Source of the DNA: an uncultured Prevotella sp.
GTDB taxonomy: Bacteria; Bacteroidota; Bacteroidia; Bacteroidales; Bacteroidaceae
Direction of reading: 5' to 3'
Assembly: GCA_946612625.1 (NCBI GenBank)
Contig: CAMOEW010000002.1
Span: 52,221-116,220 of the forward strand
Length of the DNA stretch: 64,000 nucleotides
Shown: piece by piece, positions 10,155 through 19,007 of the stretch
How the letters are laid out: every line of letters begins with the position of its first letter
Position numbering within the stretch: position 1 is the stretch's first letter
The notes under the pieces: model-generated
What the model was told of the DNA's origin: nothing
The model's input: only the letters and a program-made list of their open reading frames with translations
Databases searched by the model: none
Position numbers and translations under genes: made by a program

Positions 10155-10185
10155 TTTGTCTTTCCAGATAAAATGAGTAATTTTG
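10155..10185 (+). promoter_or_regulatory. Bacteroidetes-type promoter for bamD
   Basis: TTTG 10155-10158, 19 bp, TAATTTTG 10178-10185. Confidence 0.6.
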
Positions 10186-10213
10186 CAAGCTGAAAAAGAA
10201 TTAGGAAGAATTA

Positions 10214-11038
10214 ATGAAGAAAAAAATATTCTTTTATTTGTGTTTCCCTGTTTTTCTGAGCAGTTGCTCGGGAGAGTTTAACAAGGTTTACAAGTCAACC
10301 GACAAAGCATATAAGTACGAGTATGCCAAAGAATGTTTCGCAAAGGGAAAATTTGACAACAGCATCGCTCTTCTTCAAGACATAGTAACTTATTTCAAAG
10401 GAACCGACAATGCCCAGGAGAGTCTGTATCTGTTGGGAATGGCACAGTTCAGCAACCGTGATTACGAGAGTGCGTCGGAAACATTCCGTAAGTATTACTC
10501 TACTTATCCCAAGAGCGACCTTGCCGAGAATGCATCGTTCTATATAGGAGAGTCGCTTTTCATGAGTGTTCCAGAACCACGTCTTGACCAGACGCTCACT
10601 ATCAGTGCCATGAATGCTTATCAGCAGTTCATGGACAATTTTCCGGAATCGAAGCTGAGGAAGGCAGCCGAAGACAAATTGTTCAAGTTGCAAGACAATC
10701 TTGTAGAGAAAGAGTATCTCTCGGCCAAGCTCTACTACGACCTCGGCGGCTATTTTCTAAACTGCACCACCGGAGGTTCCAACTACGAGGCTTGCATAAT
10801 TACGTCGCAGAATGCCTTGAAGGAATATCCTTATTCCGACAAGCGCGAGCTTTTTTCGCTGCTCATTATGAAGAGCAAATTCGAACTTGCCCGCCAGAGT
10901 GTGGAAGCAAAGCGTGAAGACCGTTACCGCGATGCTGAAGACGAATGCTACGGCTTCATCAACGAATATCCAGACTCAAAGGACGTCGAGCTTGCACATA
11001 AATATATTGAGCGTTGCAAGAAGGAACTGAGAAACTGA
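10214..11038 (+). CDS. bamD: Outer membrane assembly lipoprotein BamD/YfiO
   Basis: Lipobox (LSSCSG) and BamD-type TPRs (YEYAKECFAKGKFDNSIALLQDIVTYFKGTDNAQESLYLLG). Confidence 0.9.
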   Translation: MKKKIFFYLCFPVFLSSCSGEFNKVYKSTDKAYKYEYAKECFAKGKFDNSIALLQDIVTYFKGTDNAQESLYLLGMAQFSNRDYESASETFRKYYSTYPKSDLAENASFYIGESLFMSVPEPRLDQTLTISAMNAYQQFMDNFPESKLRKAAEDKLFKLQDNLVEKEYLSAKLYYDLGGYFLNCTTGGSNYEACIITSQNALKEYPYSDKRELFSLLIMKSKFELARQSVEAKREDRYRDAEDECYGFINEYPDSKDVELAHKYIERCKKELRN

Positions 11039-11080
11039 CAGGAAGCAATATCAAGTAAACAGATAAACAATCAAAATAGT

Positions 11081-11425
11081 ATGGATTACAAAAAGTCAAA
11101 ATCGCCGGTAAACACCGTGACTCGTAACATTATGGATCTTGCCAAGGATACTGGTAATATCTATGAAAGTGTGGCAATCATTTCAAAGCGTGCCAACCAA
11201 ATCTCCGTTCAGATTAAGGAAGACCTGAGCAAGAAGCTTCAAGAGTTCGCCTCATACAACGACACTGTTGACGAGGTGTTCGAGAACCGTGAGCAGATAG
11301 AAATTTCTCGTTATTATGAGAAACTTCCGAAACCATCTCTTCTTGCTACCCAAGAGTTTATAGAAGATAAAATCTACTGGCGCGACCCTTCTCTTGAGTC
11401 GCGTGAAGAAAATGCAGAGGCATGA
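11081..11425 (+). CDS. rpoZ: RNA polymerase omega-like subunit
   Basis: NIYESVAIISKRANQISVQIKEDLSKKLQEFA, the Bacteroidetes omega pattern. Confidence 0.8.
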   Translation: MDYKKSKSPVNTVTRNIMDLAKDTGNIYESVAIISKRANQISVQIKEDLSKKLQEFASYNDTVDEVFENREQIEISRYYEKLPKPSLLATQEFIEDKIYWRDPSLESREENAEA

Positions 11426-11880
11426 TTCAGCGCATACAAACGATATACATATTCATGGCAGTCGTGCTGAGCATCGTCTGCCTTTCAATGCAGATTGGCG
11501 AGGCATCGTCTGACGGGCTTGTCGTGGCGAGGGAGTATAATCTGTGGATTACCAATTCCAATGGTGAGCATTCGTTTGTCACGTTCCCATTGTTTGTGGT
11601 GTTGCTGCTGTCGTCGGCACTGGGATTCTGCTCTATATTCCTCTATCGTAACCGTATGTTGCAGGCTCGTATCTGCATTTTCAACATGCTGTTGCTTGTG
11701 GGATGGTATGTTCTGTTTGCAGTTTATTCTCAGGTGGTAGGCTATTCCGAAAGCCAGTCTGCCTTTGCTGTATTATTGCCCGCCTCGTTTCCGGCAGTAG
11801 CAGTGATTTTATATTTCATGGCTCGCAAGAGCATCATCAAAGACGAAAAACTTGTCAGGGCAGCCGACAGAATAAGGTAG
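11422..11880 (+). CDS. DUF4293-like membrane protein
   Basis: MIQRIQTIYIFMAVVLSIVC start and four TM segments; ATGA overlap with rpoZ. Confidence 0.75.
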   Translation: MIQRIQTIYIFMAVVLSIVCLSMQIGEASSDGLVVAREYNLWITNSNGEHSFVTFPLFVVLLLSSALGFCSIFLYRNRMLQARICIFNMLLLVGWYVLFAVYSQVVGYSESQSAFAVLLPASFPAVAVILYFMARKSIIKDEKLVRAADRIR

Positions 11881-11915
11881 AAAATAAGGATTGTGTTTTA
11901 TAACATATCAAAAAA

Positions 11916-11947
11916 TTTGCAAAGCAAAAAAAAACGCCGTACCTTTG
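11916..11947 (+). promoter_or_regulatory. Orphan intergenic promoter
   Basis: TTTG 11916-11919, 20 bp, TACCTTTG 11940-11947; no CDS follows on this strand. Confidence 0.55.
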
Positions 11948-11952
11948 CATTC

Positions 11953-12045
11953 GTTATCCTGAATACAATCTTTTTACCTTAAGACAAGGCTAATACCTGT
12001 TGAATAAATCGCCCCATGCTGAGAAGCACGGGGCGATTTGAATAT
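11953..12045 (+). ncRNA. Candidate small RNA (~90 nt)
   Basis: Begins just after the orphan promoter and ends in the 15-bp-arm hairpin at 12006-12039; no credible ORF. Confidence 0.35.
12006..12039. terminator. Strong hairpin AAATCGCCCCATGCT-GAGA-AGCACGGGGCGATTT
   Basis: 15-bp arms with one mismatch; could terminate mltG (minus) and/or the candidate sRNA (plus). Confidence 0.65.
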
Positions 12046-12056
12046 TTCCATTTATG

Positions 12057-13103
12057 CTATTTCACGCCCCTGTTATTAAGCGCGTGTGCGTAGGCTGCAG
12101 CATTCTTCTGGTGTTCCTTGTATGTCTCTGCAAAATTGTGAGTGCCGCTGAAGTCTTCCTTGGCACACATGTAGAGATAATTGTGCTCAACGTGATTCAG
12201 CACAGCATCAATTCCTGCCACCGACGCAATCTTGATGGGACCTGGAGGAAGTCCGGCGTTCCTGTAGGTGTTGTAAGGACTGTTGATTGCAAGGTGCTTG
12301 TGATAGATGCGCCTTAGGGAGAAGTCCTTTAATGCAAACTTTATTGTTGGGTCGGCCTGCAATGGCATACCTTCGGGATATTCTGCATTGCGCATTTTCC
12401 AGCGGTTGTAGTACATTCCCGCTATCATTGGTTTCTCGGCATTGTTGGCTGTCTCTTCGTCAATGATGCTTGCCATTGTCTGTATCTGCAGAGTGGTCAT
12501 GCCCATGCGGTCGGCCTTGGCTTTCCTGTCGGCATTCCAAAAGGCGTCGTGCTCTTTTACCATTCTGTTCATGAAACCCTCAATACTTGTGTTCCAGTAG
12601 ATGTCGTAAGTGTTTGGAATGAACAGCGAAATTACTGTTGTGCTGTCGAGTCCGTATTTGGCGCAGAAAGTAGAGTCTGTAAGAGCCGATGCTATCTCGG
12701 CACTGTCAAGCATCAATTTTTTTGAGAGCAGTGCTGCCAGTCGCTCGGTAGTCCTTGCTTCAGGAATAGTGAGATGTATCGGCGCCTGAACGCCGTTCTT
12801 CATCATCCGAAACACCTTCAACGTGCTTGTGCCAGGCTCTATGGCATAGCGTCCGCTGTGTATGTTGTCGGCATAGCCGGTATGCCGCGCCATTGTAGTA
12901 AAACCAGAGAGTGCCTGCGGACGTGCTATGGGCTGCAGCTTCAAGAACACAGAATCCTGATTGTCGTCGTCGTCGATATAAACGTATGCCGTCTCGTTGC
13001 TTCTTGAGAAATCTGTTAACAGGAAATAGAAGCACAGTCCTATGACAAGCACAAAGCAGCATCCTGCTGCATAAAGATATGTTTTTGCATTTAGCCTTTT
13101 CAT
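12057..13103 (-). CDS. mltG: Endolytic murein transglycosylase MltG
   Basis: YceG-like: TMASIIDEETANNAEKPMIAGMYYNRW...PLQADPTIKFAL...SPYNTYRNAGLPPGPI. Confidence 0.94.
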   Translation of the reverse strand: MKRLNAKTYLYAAGCCFVLVIGLCFYFLLTDFSRSNETAYVYIDDDDNQDSVFLKLQPIARPQALSGFTTMARHTGYADNIHSGRYAIEPGTSTLKVFRMMKNGVQAPIHLTIPEARTTERLAALLSKKLMLDSAEIASALTDSTFCAKYGLDSTTVISLFIPNTYDIYWNTSIEGFMNRMVKEHDAFWNADRKAKADRMGMTTLQIQTMASIIDEETANNAEKPMIAGMYYNRWKMRNAEYPEGMPLQADPTIKFALKDFSLRRIYHKHLAINSPYNTYRNAGLPPGPIKIASVAGIDAVLNHVEHNYLYMCAKEDFSGTHNFAETYKEHQKNAAAYAHALNNRGVK

Positions 13104-13361
13104 TGCTATTTCTCTTTTTTCATTCTTAGTAATGTTATTATTCACATGTCATTAAATACATTATTGTATATATACACTGATTATAGTTTACCGTTCTTTT
13201 ACATATCTGTTCTTTATTTGGTTTCCGACTGCAAAGATACTGTGTTTTCCCGACATGCCAATACAGCAGAAAAATGTATTTTTATTTTTTTAATTTTTTT
13301 AATTTTTCAGTTTATATATATTCCGATTATTCTTTGTACCTTTGCCAAAATAAAATCGACA

Positions 13362-13970
13362 ATGACGGAAAATGAATTTAAAGACTGCATTCGAAAGAAT
13401 GCTACAACAATAGAACAAATTAGGCTTTTGGCACATCAGGTGCACAACTCTGTGAATCAGACCTACGACAAAACACATCCCTACGGATTCCATCTTGACA
13501 TGGTGGCTGACGCGACAATGAAATACGGAGCCACAGTTTGCCAGAGCGACGACGACCTGCTACCACTGATATTCGGGGCATTCTTCCACGACAGCATTGA
13601 GGATGCACGCCTGTCATATAACGATGTGAAGCGTGCTGCACTCCGTTTCATGAACGAGTCGCAGGCAACTATAGCAGCAGAGATAGTGTATGCGCTGACA
13701 AACGACAAAGGTCGTACAAGGGCAGAACGAGCCGGGGAAAAATATTTTAAAGGCATACGTACAACGCCATACGCCCCACTGGTTAAGCTTGCTGACAGGC
13801 TTGCCAACATTACTTACTCGTTCAATTATACAAACAAAGACAATTATCGCATGAAACAAGTATATGCCGACGAGATGCCTCTATTTCTCGAGGCCATCAC
13901 TGTAAAGAGCGATGATCCCAGACTGGGGCTACCGGAGGATATGATTAAGGAAATAAAAAGTTTTGTGTAA
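13362..13970 (+). CDS. Stand-alone RelA/SpoT-type HD hydrolase-like protein
   Basis: HPYGFHLDMV, FFHDSIEDA and VKLADRLANI motifs as in SpoT/MESH1 HD domains. TACCTTTG at 13337-13344 and ATG 13362. Confidence 0.65.
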   Translation: MTENEFKDCIRKNATTIEQIRLLAHQVHNSVNQTYDKTHPYGFHLDMVADATMKYGATVCQSDDDLLPLIFGAFFHDSIEDARLSYNDVKRAALRFMNESQATIAAEIVYALTNDKGRTRAERAGEKYFKGIRTTPYAPLVKLADRLANITYSFNYTNKDNYRMKQVYADEMPLFLEAITVKSDDPRLGLPEDMIKEIKSFV

Positions 13971-13971
13971 C

Positions 13972-14051
13972 TTCAGAATTCCCGTCGTTCGGAACACAGA
14001 GGTAACTGAGACAACAGAAATGCTGTCGTCAGGAGCGACGGGAATTCTGAA
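13972..14051. repeat. Perfect 16-bp inverted repeat TTCAGAATTCCCGTCG...CGACGGGAATTCTGAA
   Basis: Arms 13972-13987 and 14036-14051, 48-nt spacer, between two convergent genes. Confidence 0.9.
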
Positions 14052-14168
14052 ATCGCGGAAATGCTGCCGTTCGGAATGACGGGAATTCTGAAATCAAGGA
14101 AATGCTGCCGTTCGGAATGACGGGAATTCTGAAATCAAGGAAATGCTGTCGTTCGGAATGACGGGAAT
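14037..14168. repeat. 41-bp tandem repeat (three near-identical units plus partial)
   Basis: GACGGGAATTCTGAAATC(AA/GC)GGAAATGCTG(C/T)CGTTCGGAAT starting at 14037, 14078, 14119 and partially at 14160. Confidence 0.95.
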
Positions 14169-14187
14169 TATGGAGTTGAGCGTGACA

Positions 14188-15348
14188 TCACTGGAGGACA
14201 AGACGCAAGCCAAGGCCATAATCGCGACTGACAGAGTCACCATTGTCACGATTCGCTACACGGCAGTTCCCTGCATTGTCGCACCAACTGCCACCACGTT
14301 CCACGCGGAGCAAACCCACAGAAGAACCGGTGGGATTAGTCTGAAATTCGGCACTGTAGCTGACATGCCAGTCCTGACACCATTCCCAAACGTTACCGCT
14401 CATATCATAAATACCCAACTCGTTCGGTTGTTTCGTCTTTACAGCATGGGTTGACGAACTGCTGTTACCTACATAACATGCAACATCGTCGATATTGTTG
14501 CTGCCGCTATACTGATAGCCAAGACTCTTGTTGCCGCCACGGGCAGCATATTCCCACTCTGCCTCCGTGGGCAGGCGGAATTTAAGGCCAGTCTGCCGGC
14601 TCAGCTTGCGGACAAACTCTTGGCAGTCATTCCAACTAATATTTTCCACCGGAAGATTCTTTCCCTTAAACTTAGAAGGATTACTGCCCATCACTGCCTG
14701 CCAAAGCTCCTGCGTCACCTCAGTCTCACCGATGTAGTAAGGAGGCAGCGTAACCTGATGGACGGGTGTCTCATCACTGTCTGGTTCTTCCTGCTCTGGT
14801 GTTGCTCCCATCATGAATGTGCCGCCGTCAACCTTGACCATAGTGAACTTTACATTGCCAACAGAGATACTCTTGTTTTTTGGATTAGAGACCGGCCGAT
14901 GATCCGTAGGCTTTATCACAGTTGGAATCTGGATTTGCTGCTGATGTGGAGGCTGAGTAATCTTCGCATCCAATACCAGGATGTACGTACGGGCACGCTT
15001 TAGCATCATTCCGAAATCGTAGTCGCGCAGCACGCCAAATTGCTGATGAGAAATTGTCAGACGCTTCACGCCTTCAGGTACATAAATCCATATCTCGCCG
15101 ACCTTCTGCTCGGTCTGCACCACACCGAGCAAACCGGCGTCGAACGAAAAACCTGTCTGCGTTGTCTCAACTTTTATCAGTGCGCACTTCTGTCCGTTCT
15201 GGTCCATGACAATGGTGCCTGCTGTGTTGGCGGTCAGGTCGGTCTCGTCCATGCGAAAACTCTGCACAGTGAGATTCTGCGCCAGCAGCGTAGGCGCACA
15301 GGCGAAGAAGAATAAAAGGACTGTAACTTTCAGAAATGTTTCTTTCAT
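14188..15348 (-). CDS. Secreted SUMF1/formylglycine-generating-enzyme-fold protein
   Basis: Signal peptide MKETFLKVTVLLFFFACAPTLLAQ and FGE signature (DGGTFMMGATPEQEEPDSDETPVHQVTLPPYYIGETEVTQELWQAVMG...GNVWEWCQDW...RVERGGSW). Confidence 0.88.
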   Translation of the reverse strand: MKETFLKVTVLLFFFACAPTLLAQNLTVQSFRMDETDLTANTAGTIVMDQNGQKCALIKVETTQTGFSFDAGLLGVVQTEQKVGEIWIYVPEGVKRLTISHQQFGVLRDYDFGMMLKRARTYILVLDAKITQPPHQQQIQIPTVIKPTDHRPVSNPKNKSISVGNVKFTMVKVDGGTFMMGATPEQEEPDSDETPVHQVTLPPYYIGETEVTQELWQAVMGSNPSKFKGKNLPVENISWNDCQEFVRKLSRQTGLKFRLPTEAEWEYAARGGNKSLGYQYSGSNNIDDVACYVGNSSSSTHAVKTKQPNELGIYDMSGNVWEWCQDWHVSYSAEFQTNPTGSSVGLLRVERGGSWCDNAGNCRVANRDNGDSVSRDYGLGLRLVLQ

Positions 15349-15352
15349 GTCA

Positions 15353-15384
15353 CAAAAGTACAAAAAAAACACAGTATGAACAAA
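15353..15384 (-). promoter_or_regulatory. Promoter abutting the SUMF1-like gene start codon
   Basis: Minus strand: -33 TTTG (CAAA 15381-15384), 20 bp, -7 TACTTTTG (CAAAAGTA 15353-15360); ATG begins at 15348. Confidence 0.65.
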
Positions 15385-15400
15385 AATTTCCAGAAAATCC

Positions 15401-15431
15401 TTTGTAGTAAACAAAAAAAGTAGTAACTTTG
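15401..15431 (+). promoter_or_regulatory. Promoter of rpmE
   Basis: TTTG 15401-15404, 19 bp, TAACTTTG 15424-15431. Confidence 0.7.
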
Positions 15432-15482
15432 CAACCCGAAAGCGAATAAATCGATTTATAAACAATTATTTTAAAATTTACA

Positions 15483-15737
15483 ATGAAAAAAGGTATTCAT
15501 CCAGAAAACTATCGCCCCGTCGTATTCAAGGATATGTCCAACGGCGATATGTTCCTCTCAAAATCTACATGCAAGACAAACGATACAGTAGAATTTGAAG
15601 GCGAAACTTACCCAGTAGTAAAGCTTGAAATCTCAAGCACTTCCCACCCGTTCTATACAGGTAAGAGCAAGCTCGTTGACACTGCAGGACGTGTGGATAA
15701 GTTCATGAGCCGCTACGGTAAGGCTGCGAAGAAATAA
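15483..15737 (+). CDS. rpmE: 50S ribosomal protein L31 type B
   Basis: [30 protein letters not shown]...[31 protein letters not shown]. Confidence 0.97.
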   Translation: MKKGIHPENYRPVVFKDMSNGDMFLSKSTCKTNDTVEFEGETYPVVKLEISSTSHPFYTGKSKLVDTAGRVDKFMSRYGKAAKK

Positions 15738-15764
15738 TATACTTCAAGGAACATAGAAAATTAA

Positions 15765-15806
15765 GGGTGCGTTCAGTAGTTGCATATGCTGCACGTACCC
15801 CTTTTT
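15765..15806 (+). terminator. Terminator downstream of rpmE
   Basis: GGGTGCGTTCAG / CTGCACGTACCC stem (one mismatch, one G-T) followed by CTTTTT. Confidence 0.7.
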
Positions 15807-15826
15807 GACATTAAAAACTTAAAACA

Positions 15827-16726
15827 ATGAAAACAAAGACCATTCACATCCCGTTTCTGTTATTGTCTTTAACCGCATTCTTCACCATAACCAGCTGTAA
15901 CGACGAAGATAAGTTGCCGAAACCGCAGGTGACCAGCACCGTTGTGGACGGCAACAAGAACATGAACATTTCGTTCGGCAGTCCGGAACTATCCCGACTT
16001 GAGGTGCCTCATGTTGTGGGAGGCAACAGCCAGACTCTTGTACACAGTGTTGCCGGCTATGGAGTGAACATGATTATCGAGTGGGACCGTAGCCTGCGGT
16101 CGCAACGGTGGACATGCTACCAGATGCACGCAGCAAACATAGCTACCAACTGGGCTCGCAACAACTGGGATCAGGAACCATTCCAGCCCGACCCAATGCT
16201 TGAAGAGGGTGTGAGGACTGAACTTATAGACTATCGTGGCACCGGCTTTGACCGTGGACATATTCTTCCTTCTGCCGACCGCCTTAATTCACAGGAAGCC
16301 AACGAGCAGACATTCTACCTCTCGAATATGCAGCCACAATATCATGTCTTCAACAGTGGTATCTGGGAAAAAATGGAGAACTTCGTACGTAATAAGGGAA
16401 AGGATGCCAACTTCCGCGACATATTATATATATGCAAGGGAGGCACCATCGACAATGCCTTGCAGCGACTGCCGAATACTAACACCGGCCTCATCGTGCC
16501 GAAATATTTCTTTATGGCAATGCTTTGCGAAAAAGGCAACGGCTATAAGGCAATGGCATTCTGGGTGGAACACAAGCAAGAAGCACAGGACGGCACACTG
16601 CGCACCTATGCAGTCAGCATCGACCAGCTTGAGGCTCTTACCGGCATCGATTTCTTCTGCAACCTGCCCGACGACATAGAGGATAAAGTGGAGGCATCAG
16701 TGGCATTCAGCGAGTGGGGACTCTAA
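15827..16726 (+). CDS. Secreted DNA/RNA non-specific endonuclease lipoprotein
   Basis: Lipobox ITSCN and NUC1 motif GTGFDRGHILPSADRLNSQEANEQTFYLSNMQPQ. Confidence 0.92.
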   Translation: MKTKTIHIPFLLLSLTAFFTITSCNDEDKLPKPQVTSTVVDGNKNMNISFGSPELSRLEVPHVVGGNSQTLVHSVAGYGVNMIIEWDRSLRSQRWTCYQMHAANIATNWARNNWDQEPFQPDPMLEEGVRTELIDYRGTGFDRGHILPSADRLNSQEANEQTFYLSNMQPQYHVFNSGIWEKMENFVRNKGKDANFRDILYICKGGTIDNALQRLPNTNTGLIVPKYFFMAMLCEKGNGYKAMAFWVEHKQEAQDGTLRTYAVSIDQLEALTGIDFFCNLPDDIEDKVEASVAFSEWGL

Positions 16727-16768
16727 ACGAAATAATGTTCTGAAAAAATCATAAAATATCGCCAAAGA

Positions 16769-16800
16769 TTTGTAGATTAGCAAATAAATACGTATCTTTG
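16769..16800 (+). promoter_or_regulatory. Promoter of the glutathione peroxidase gene
   Basis: TTTG 16769-16772, 20 bp, TATCTTTG 16793-16800. Confidence 0.65.
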
Positions 16801-16840
16801 TAACAAAGAAACAAAACATGACTTTAATTCTACAAGTAAA

Positions 16841-17389
16841 ATGAAAACTATTTATGATTTCTCTGTCAAGGACAGAAAGGGAAAGGATGTATCCCTGAAA
16901 GAGTATGCAAACGAGGTGCTGCTTATCGTCAATACTGCAACGAAATGCGGATTCACCCCTCAGTACGACGAACTGGAAGAACTATACAAGAAATATCACA
17001 GCCAGGGTTTTGAGATTCTCGATTTCCCATGCAATCAGTTCGGACAGCAGGCACCGGGTACCGACGAAAGCATCCACGAGTTCTGCAAGCTGAACTTTGG
17101 CACCGAATTCCCCCGTTTCAAGAAGGTGAAGGTAAATGGCGACGATGCTGAGCCGCTATTCAAGTTCCTCAAGGAGCAGAAGGGCTTCGCCGGATGGGAC
17201 GAGAGCCATCCCATTACTCCTATTCTTGAGAAGATGCTGTCGGAGGCCGACCCTGACTATAAGCAGAAACCCGACATCAAGTGGAACTTCACCAAGTTCC
17301 TTATCAACAAGAAGGGTATGGTTGTTGCGCGTTTCGAACCGACAGAGAAAATAGAGAACATAGCTGCTCAGATAGAGACTCTGCTTTGA
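16841..17389 (+). CDS. Glutathione/thioredoxin peroxidase (Cys type)
   Basis: NTATKCGFTPQYDELEELYKKYHSQGFEILDFPCNQFGQQAPG and WNFTKFLINKKG. Confidence 0.95.
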   Translation: MKTIYDFSVKDRKGKDVSLKEYANEVLLIVNTATKCGFTPQYDELEELYKKYHSQGFEILDFPCNQFGQQAPGTDESIHEFCKLNFGTEFPRFKKVKVNGDDAEPLFKFLKEQKGFAGWDESHPITPILEKMLSEADPDYKQKPDIKWNFTKFLINKKGMVVARFEPTEKIENIAAQIETLL

Positions 17390-17402
17390 AGACATTAAAA
17401 TA

Positions 17403-18341
17403 ATGGAACACGTAAGATGTTTGATAATAGGCAGCGGTCCTGCGGGATATACCGCTGCCATTTATGCATCGAGAGCTAACCTTGCTCCCGTTGAATATAG
17501 TGGTTTGCAACCGGGCGGACAATTGACTCAGACCACTACTGTTGAGAACTTCCCCGGATATCCTAACGGTGTGGATGGCACTCAGATGATGGCCGACCTG
17601 CGTCAGCAGGCTGAGAACTACGGTGCCGACATCCGCGATGGGCAGATAGTGAATGTTGACTTCTCGAAGGCTCCATACTTATGCACAGCCGAAGATGGAA
17701 ATGTGCTTGAGTGCGATACGGTGATAATAGCTACCGGAGCCTCGGCGAAGTATCTCGGTCTCGACGACGAGAAGAAATACAACGGTATGGGCGTTTCGGC
17801 ATGTGCCACATGCGACGGTTTCTTCTATCGCAAGAAGACCGTAGCCGTCGTTGGTGGCGGCGACACAGCATGTGAGGATGCGCTCTATCTCTCTGCTTTG
17901 GCCAAGAAAGTATATCTCATTGTGCGAAAGCCATTCCTGCGTGCTTCGAAAGTGATGCAGGATCGCGTAAAAGCAGCCGAGAACATCGAGATTCTCTTTG
18001 AGCACAACACCGTTGGCTTGTTTGGCGAGGGTGGAGTAGAGGGTGCACACCTTGTAAAGCGCAAGGGCGAACCCGACGAGCAAATGGTTGATATAGCTAT
18101 CGACGGATTTTTCCTTGCAATTGGTCATAAACCAAATACCGATATTTTCCGGCAGTGGCTTGAAACCGACGAGGTGGGATATCTGAAGAAAACCGACGGT
18201 ACACCGAAGACGAAAATTCCCGGAGTGTTTGTTGCCGGCGACTGTGCCGACCCTGTATATCGTCAGGCCATCACTGCCGCAGGCACCGGATGCCAGGCAG
18301 CCATCGAGGCAGAACGATACATCTCCGAGCATTCGCTTTAA
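17403..18341 (+). CDS. trxB: Thioredoxin-disulfide reductase
   Basis: GSGPAGYTAAIYASRA, CATCDGFFYRKKTVAVVGGGDTACEDALYL, GVFVAGDCADPVYRQAITAAGTGCQAA. Confidence 0.97.
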   Translation: MEHVRCLIIGSGPAGYTAAIYASRANLAPVEYSGLQPGGQLTQTTTVENFPGYPNGVDGTQMMADLRQQAENYGADIRDGQIVNVDFSKAPYLCTAEDGNVLECDTVIIATGASAKYLGLDDEKKYNGMGVSACATCDGFFYRKKTVAVVGGGDTACEDALYLSALAKKVYLIVRKPFLRASKVMQDRVKAAENIEILFEHNTVGLFGEGGVEGAHLVKRKGEPDEQMVDIAIDGFFLAIGHKPNTDIFRQWLETDEVGYLKKTDGTPKTKIPGVFVAGDCADPVYRQAITAAGTGCQAAIEAERYISEHSL

Positions 18342-18387
18342 AATAAATGAAGGACTTACATCTTATTTGTAAGTCCTTCATTTATTT
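18341..18387. terminator. Bidirectional terminator, perfect 20-bp stem
   Basis: AAATAAATGAAGGACTTACA-TCTTATT-TGTAAGTCCTTCATTTATTT between convergent genes. Confidence 0.9.
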
Positions 18388-18638
18388 TTGTTTCTGCGAA
18401 ATAGAAAACCATAGTTTTTTATCAGTTTCCTTACAAGTATGAAACCATCTATAGCAGTAATTGTGTTCATCAACAGGTTAGCAGCGAATTCACCCTTGCT
18501 GTTTGCTTTTTGTGGCGCAGTTATTTCCGTCCACAACATGCTTATCTGCTCGTTGTGACTTCGGATGTCCTCTCTCAGCTTTTCCTTGTGCAGCCTGATT
18601 TCTTCAAGCGTAGTATATGTAATTTGCTTTTCCGTCAT
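18378..18638 (-). CDS. Small hypothetical protein
   Basis: MTEKQITYTTLEEIRLHKEKLREDIRSHNEQISML...; first gene-like frame downstream of the holin-like gene. Confidence 0.6.
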   Translation of the reverse strand: MTEKQITYTTLEEIRLHKEKLREDIRSHNEQISMLWTEITAPQKANSKGEFAANLLMNTITAIDGFILVRKLIKNYGFLFRRNKNK

Positions 18639-18645
18639 CGTAACA

Positions 18646-18993
18646 TTAATCAATAAGTAGTTCTGAAAGGAATCTGACCAAAGGCTGCTCAATCCATCTC
18701 TTTCGGTTTGAAACTACCAGAAGCAGAAGCAAGATAAAAAATATAGCCACAAAGAAAAATGCCAATGCCAGACCGGTAAAGGGCTCTATTGCATAAACAG
18801 CGGCAAACGAGAGGTAAAAGAGTACGGTAACAACGAGAATCAATACAATAACTGTCATTGAAAAAGCGGTAACGAGACGTACCACTTTCTCAACGACATC
18901 ATACTTCACATACTCATTCTGTAGCTTTGCGTATTCCTTGAGCTGCTGAATAAGCAGAGCTATCGACTCAACATTTTTGTCGCTTGAAAGCAT
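18646..18993 (-). CDS. Phage_holin_3_6-like (YqjE/DUF1469) membrane protein
   Basis: Two TM segments with amphipathic N-terminus (IALLIQQLKEYAKLQNEYVKYDVVEKVVRLVTAFSMTVIV). Confidence 0.65.
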   Translation of the reverse strand: MLSSDKNVESIALLIQQLKEYAKLQNEYVKYDVVEKVVRLVTAFSMTVIVLILVVTVLFYLSFAAVYAIEPFTGLALAFFFVAIFFILLLLLVVSNRKRWIEQPLVRFLSELLID

Positions 18994-19007
18994 ATTGAGA
19001 ATAGTGA

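Noticed and set aside
14037-14168. Possible CRISPR array
   Set aside because: The 41-bp units are directly contiguous with no variable spacers and no cas genes nearby, so it is a tandem repeat.
17679-18332. 217-aa minus-strand ORF opposite trxB
   Set aside because: Antisense shadow of trxB with no recognisable motif.
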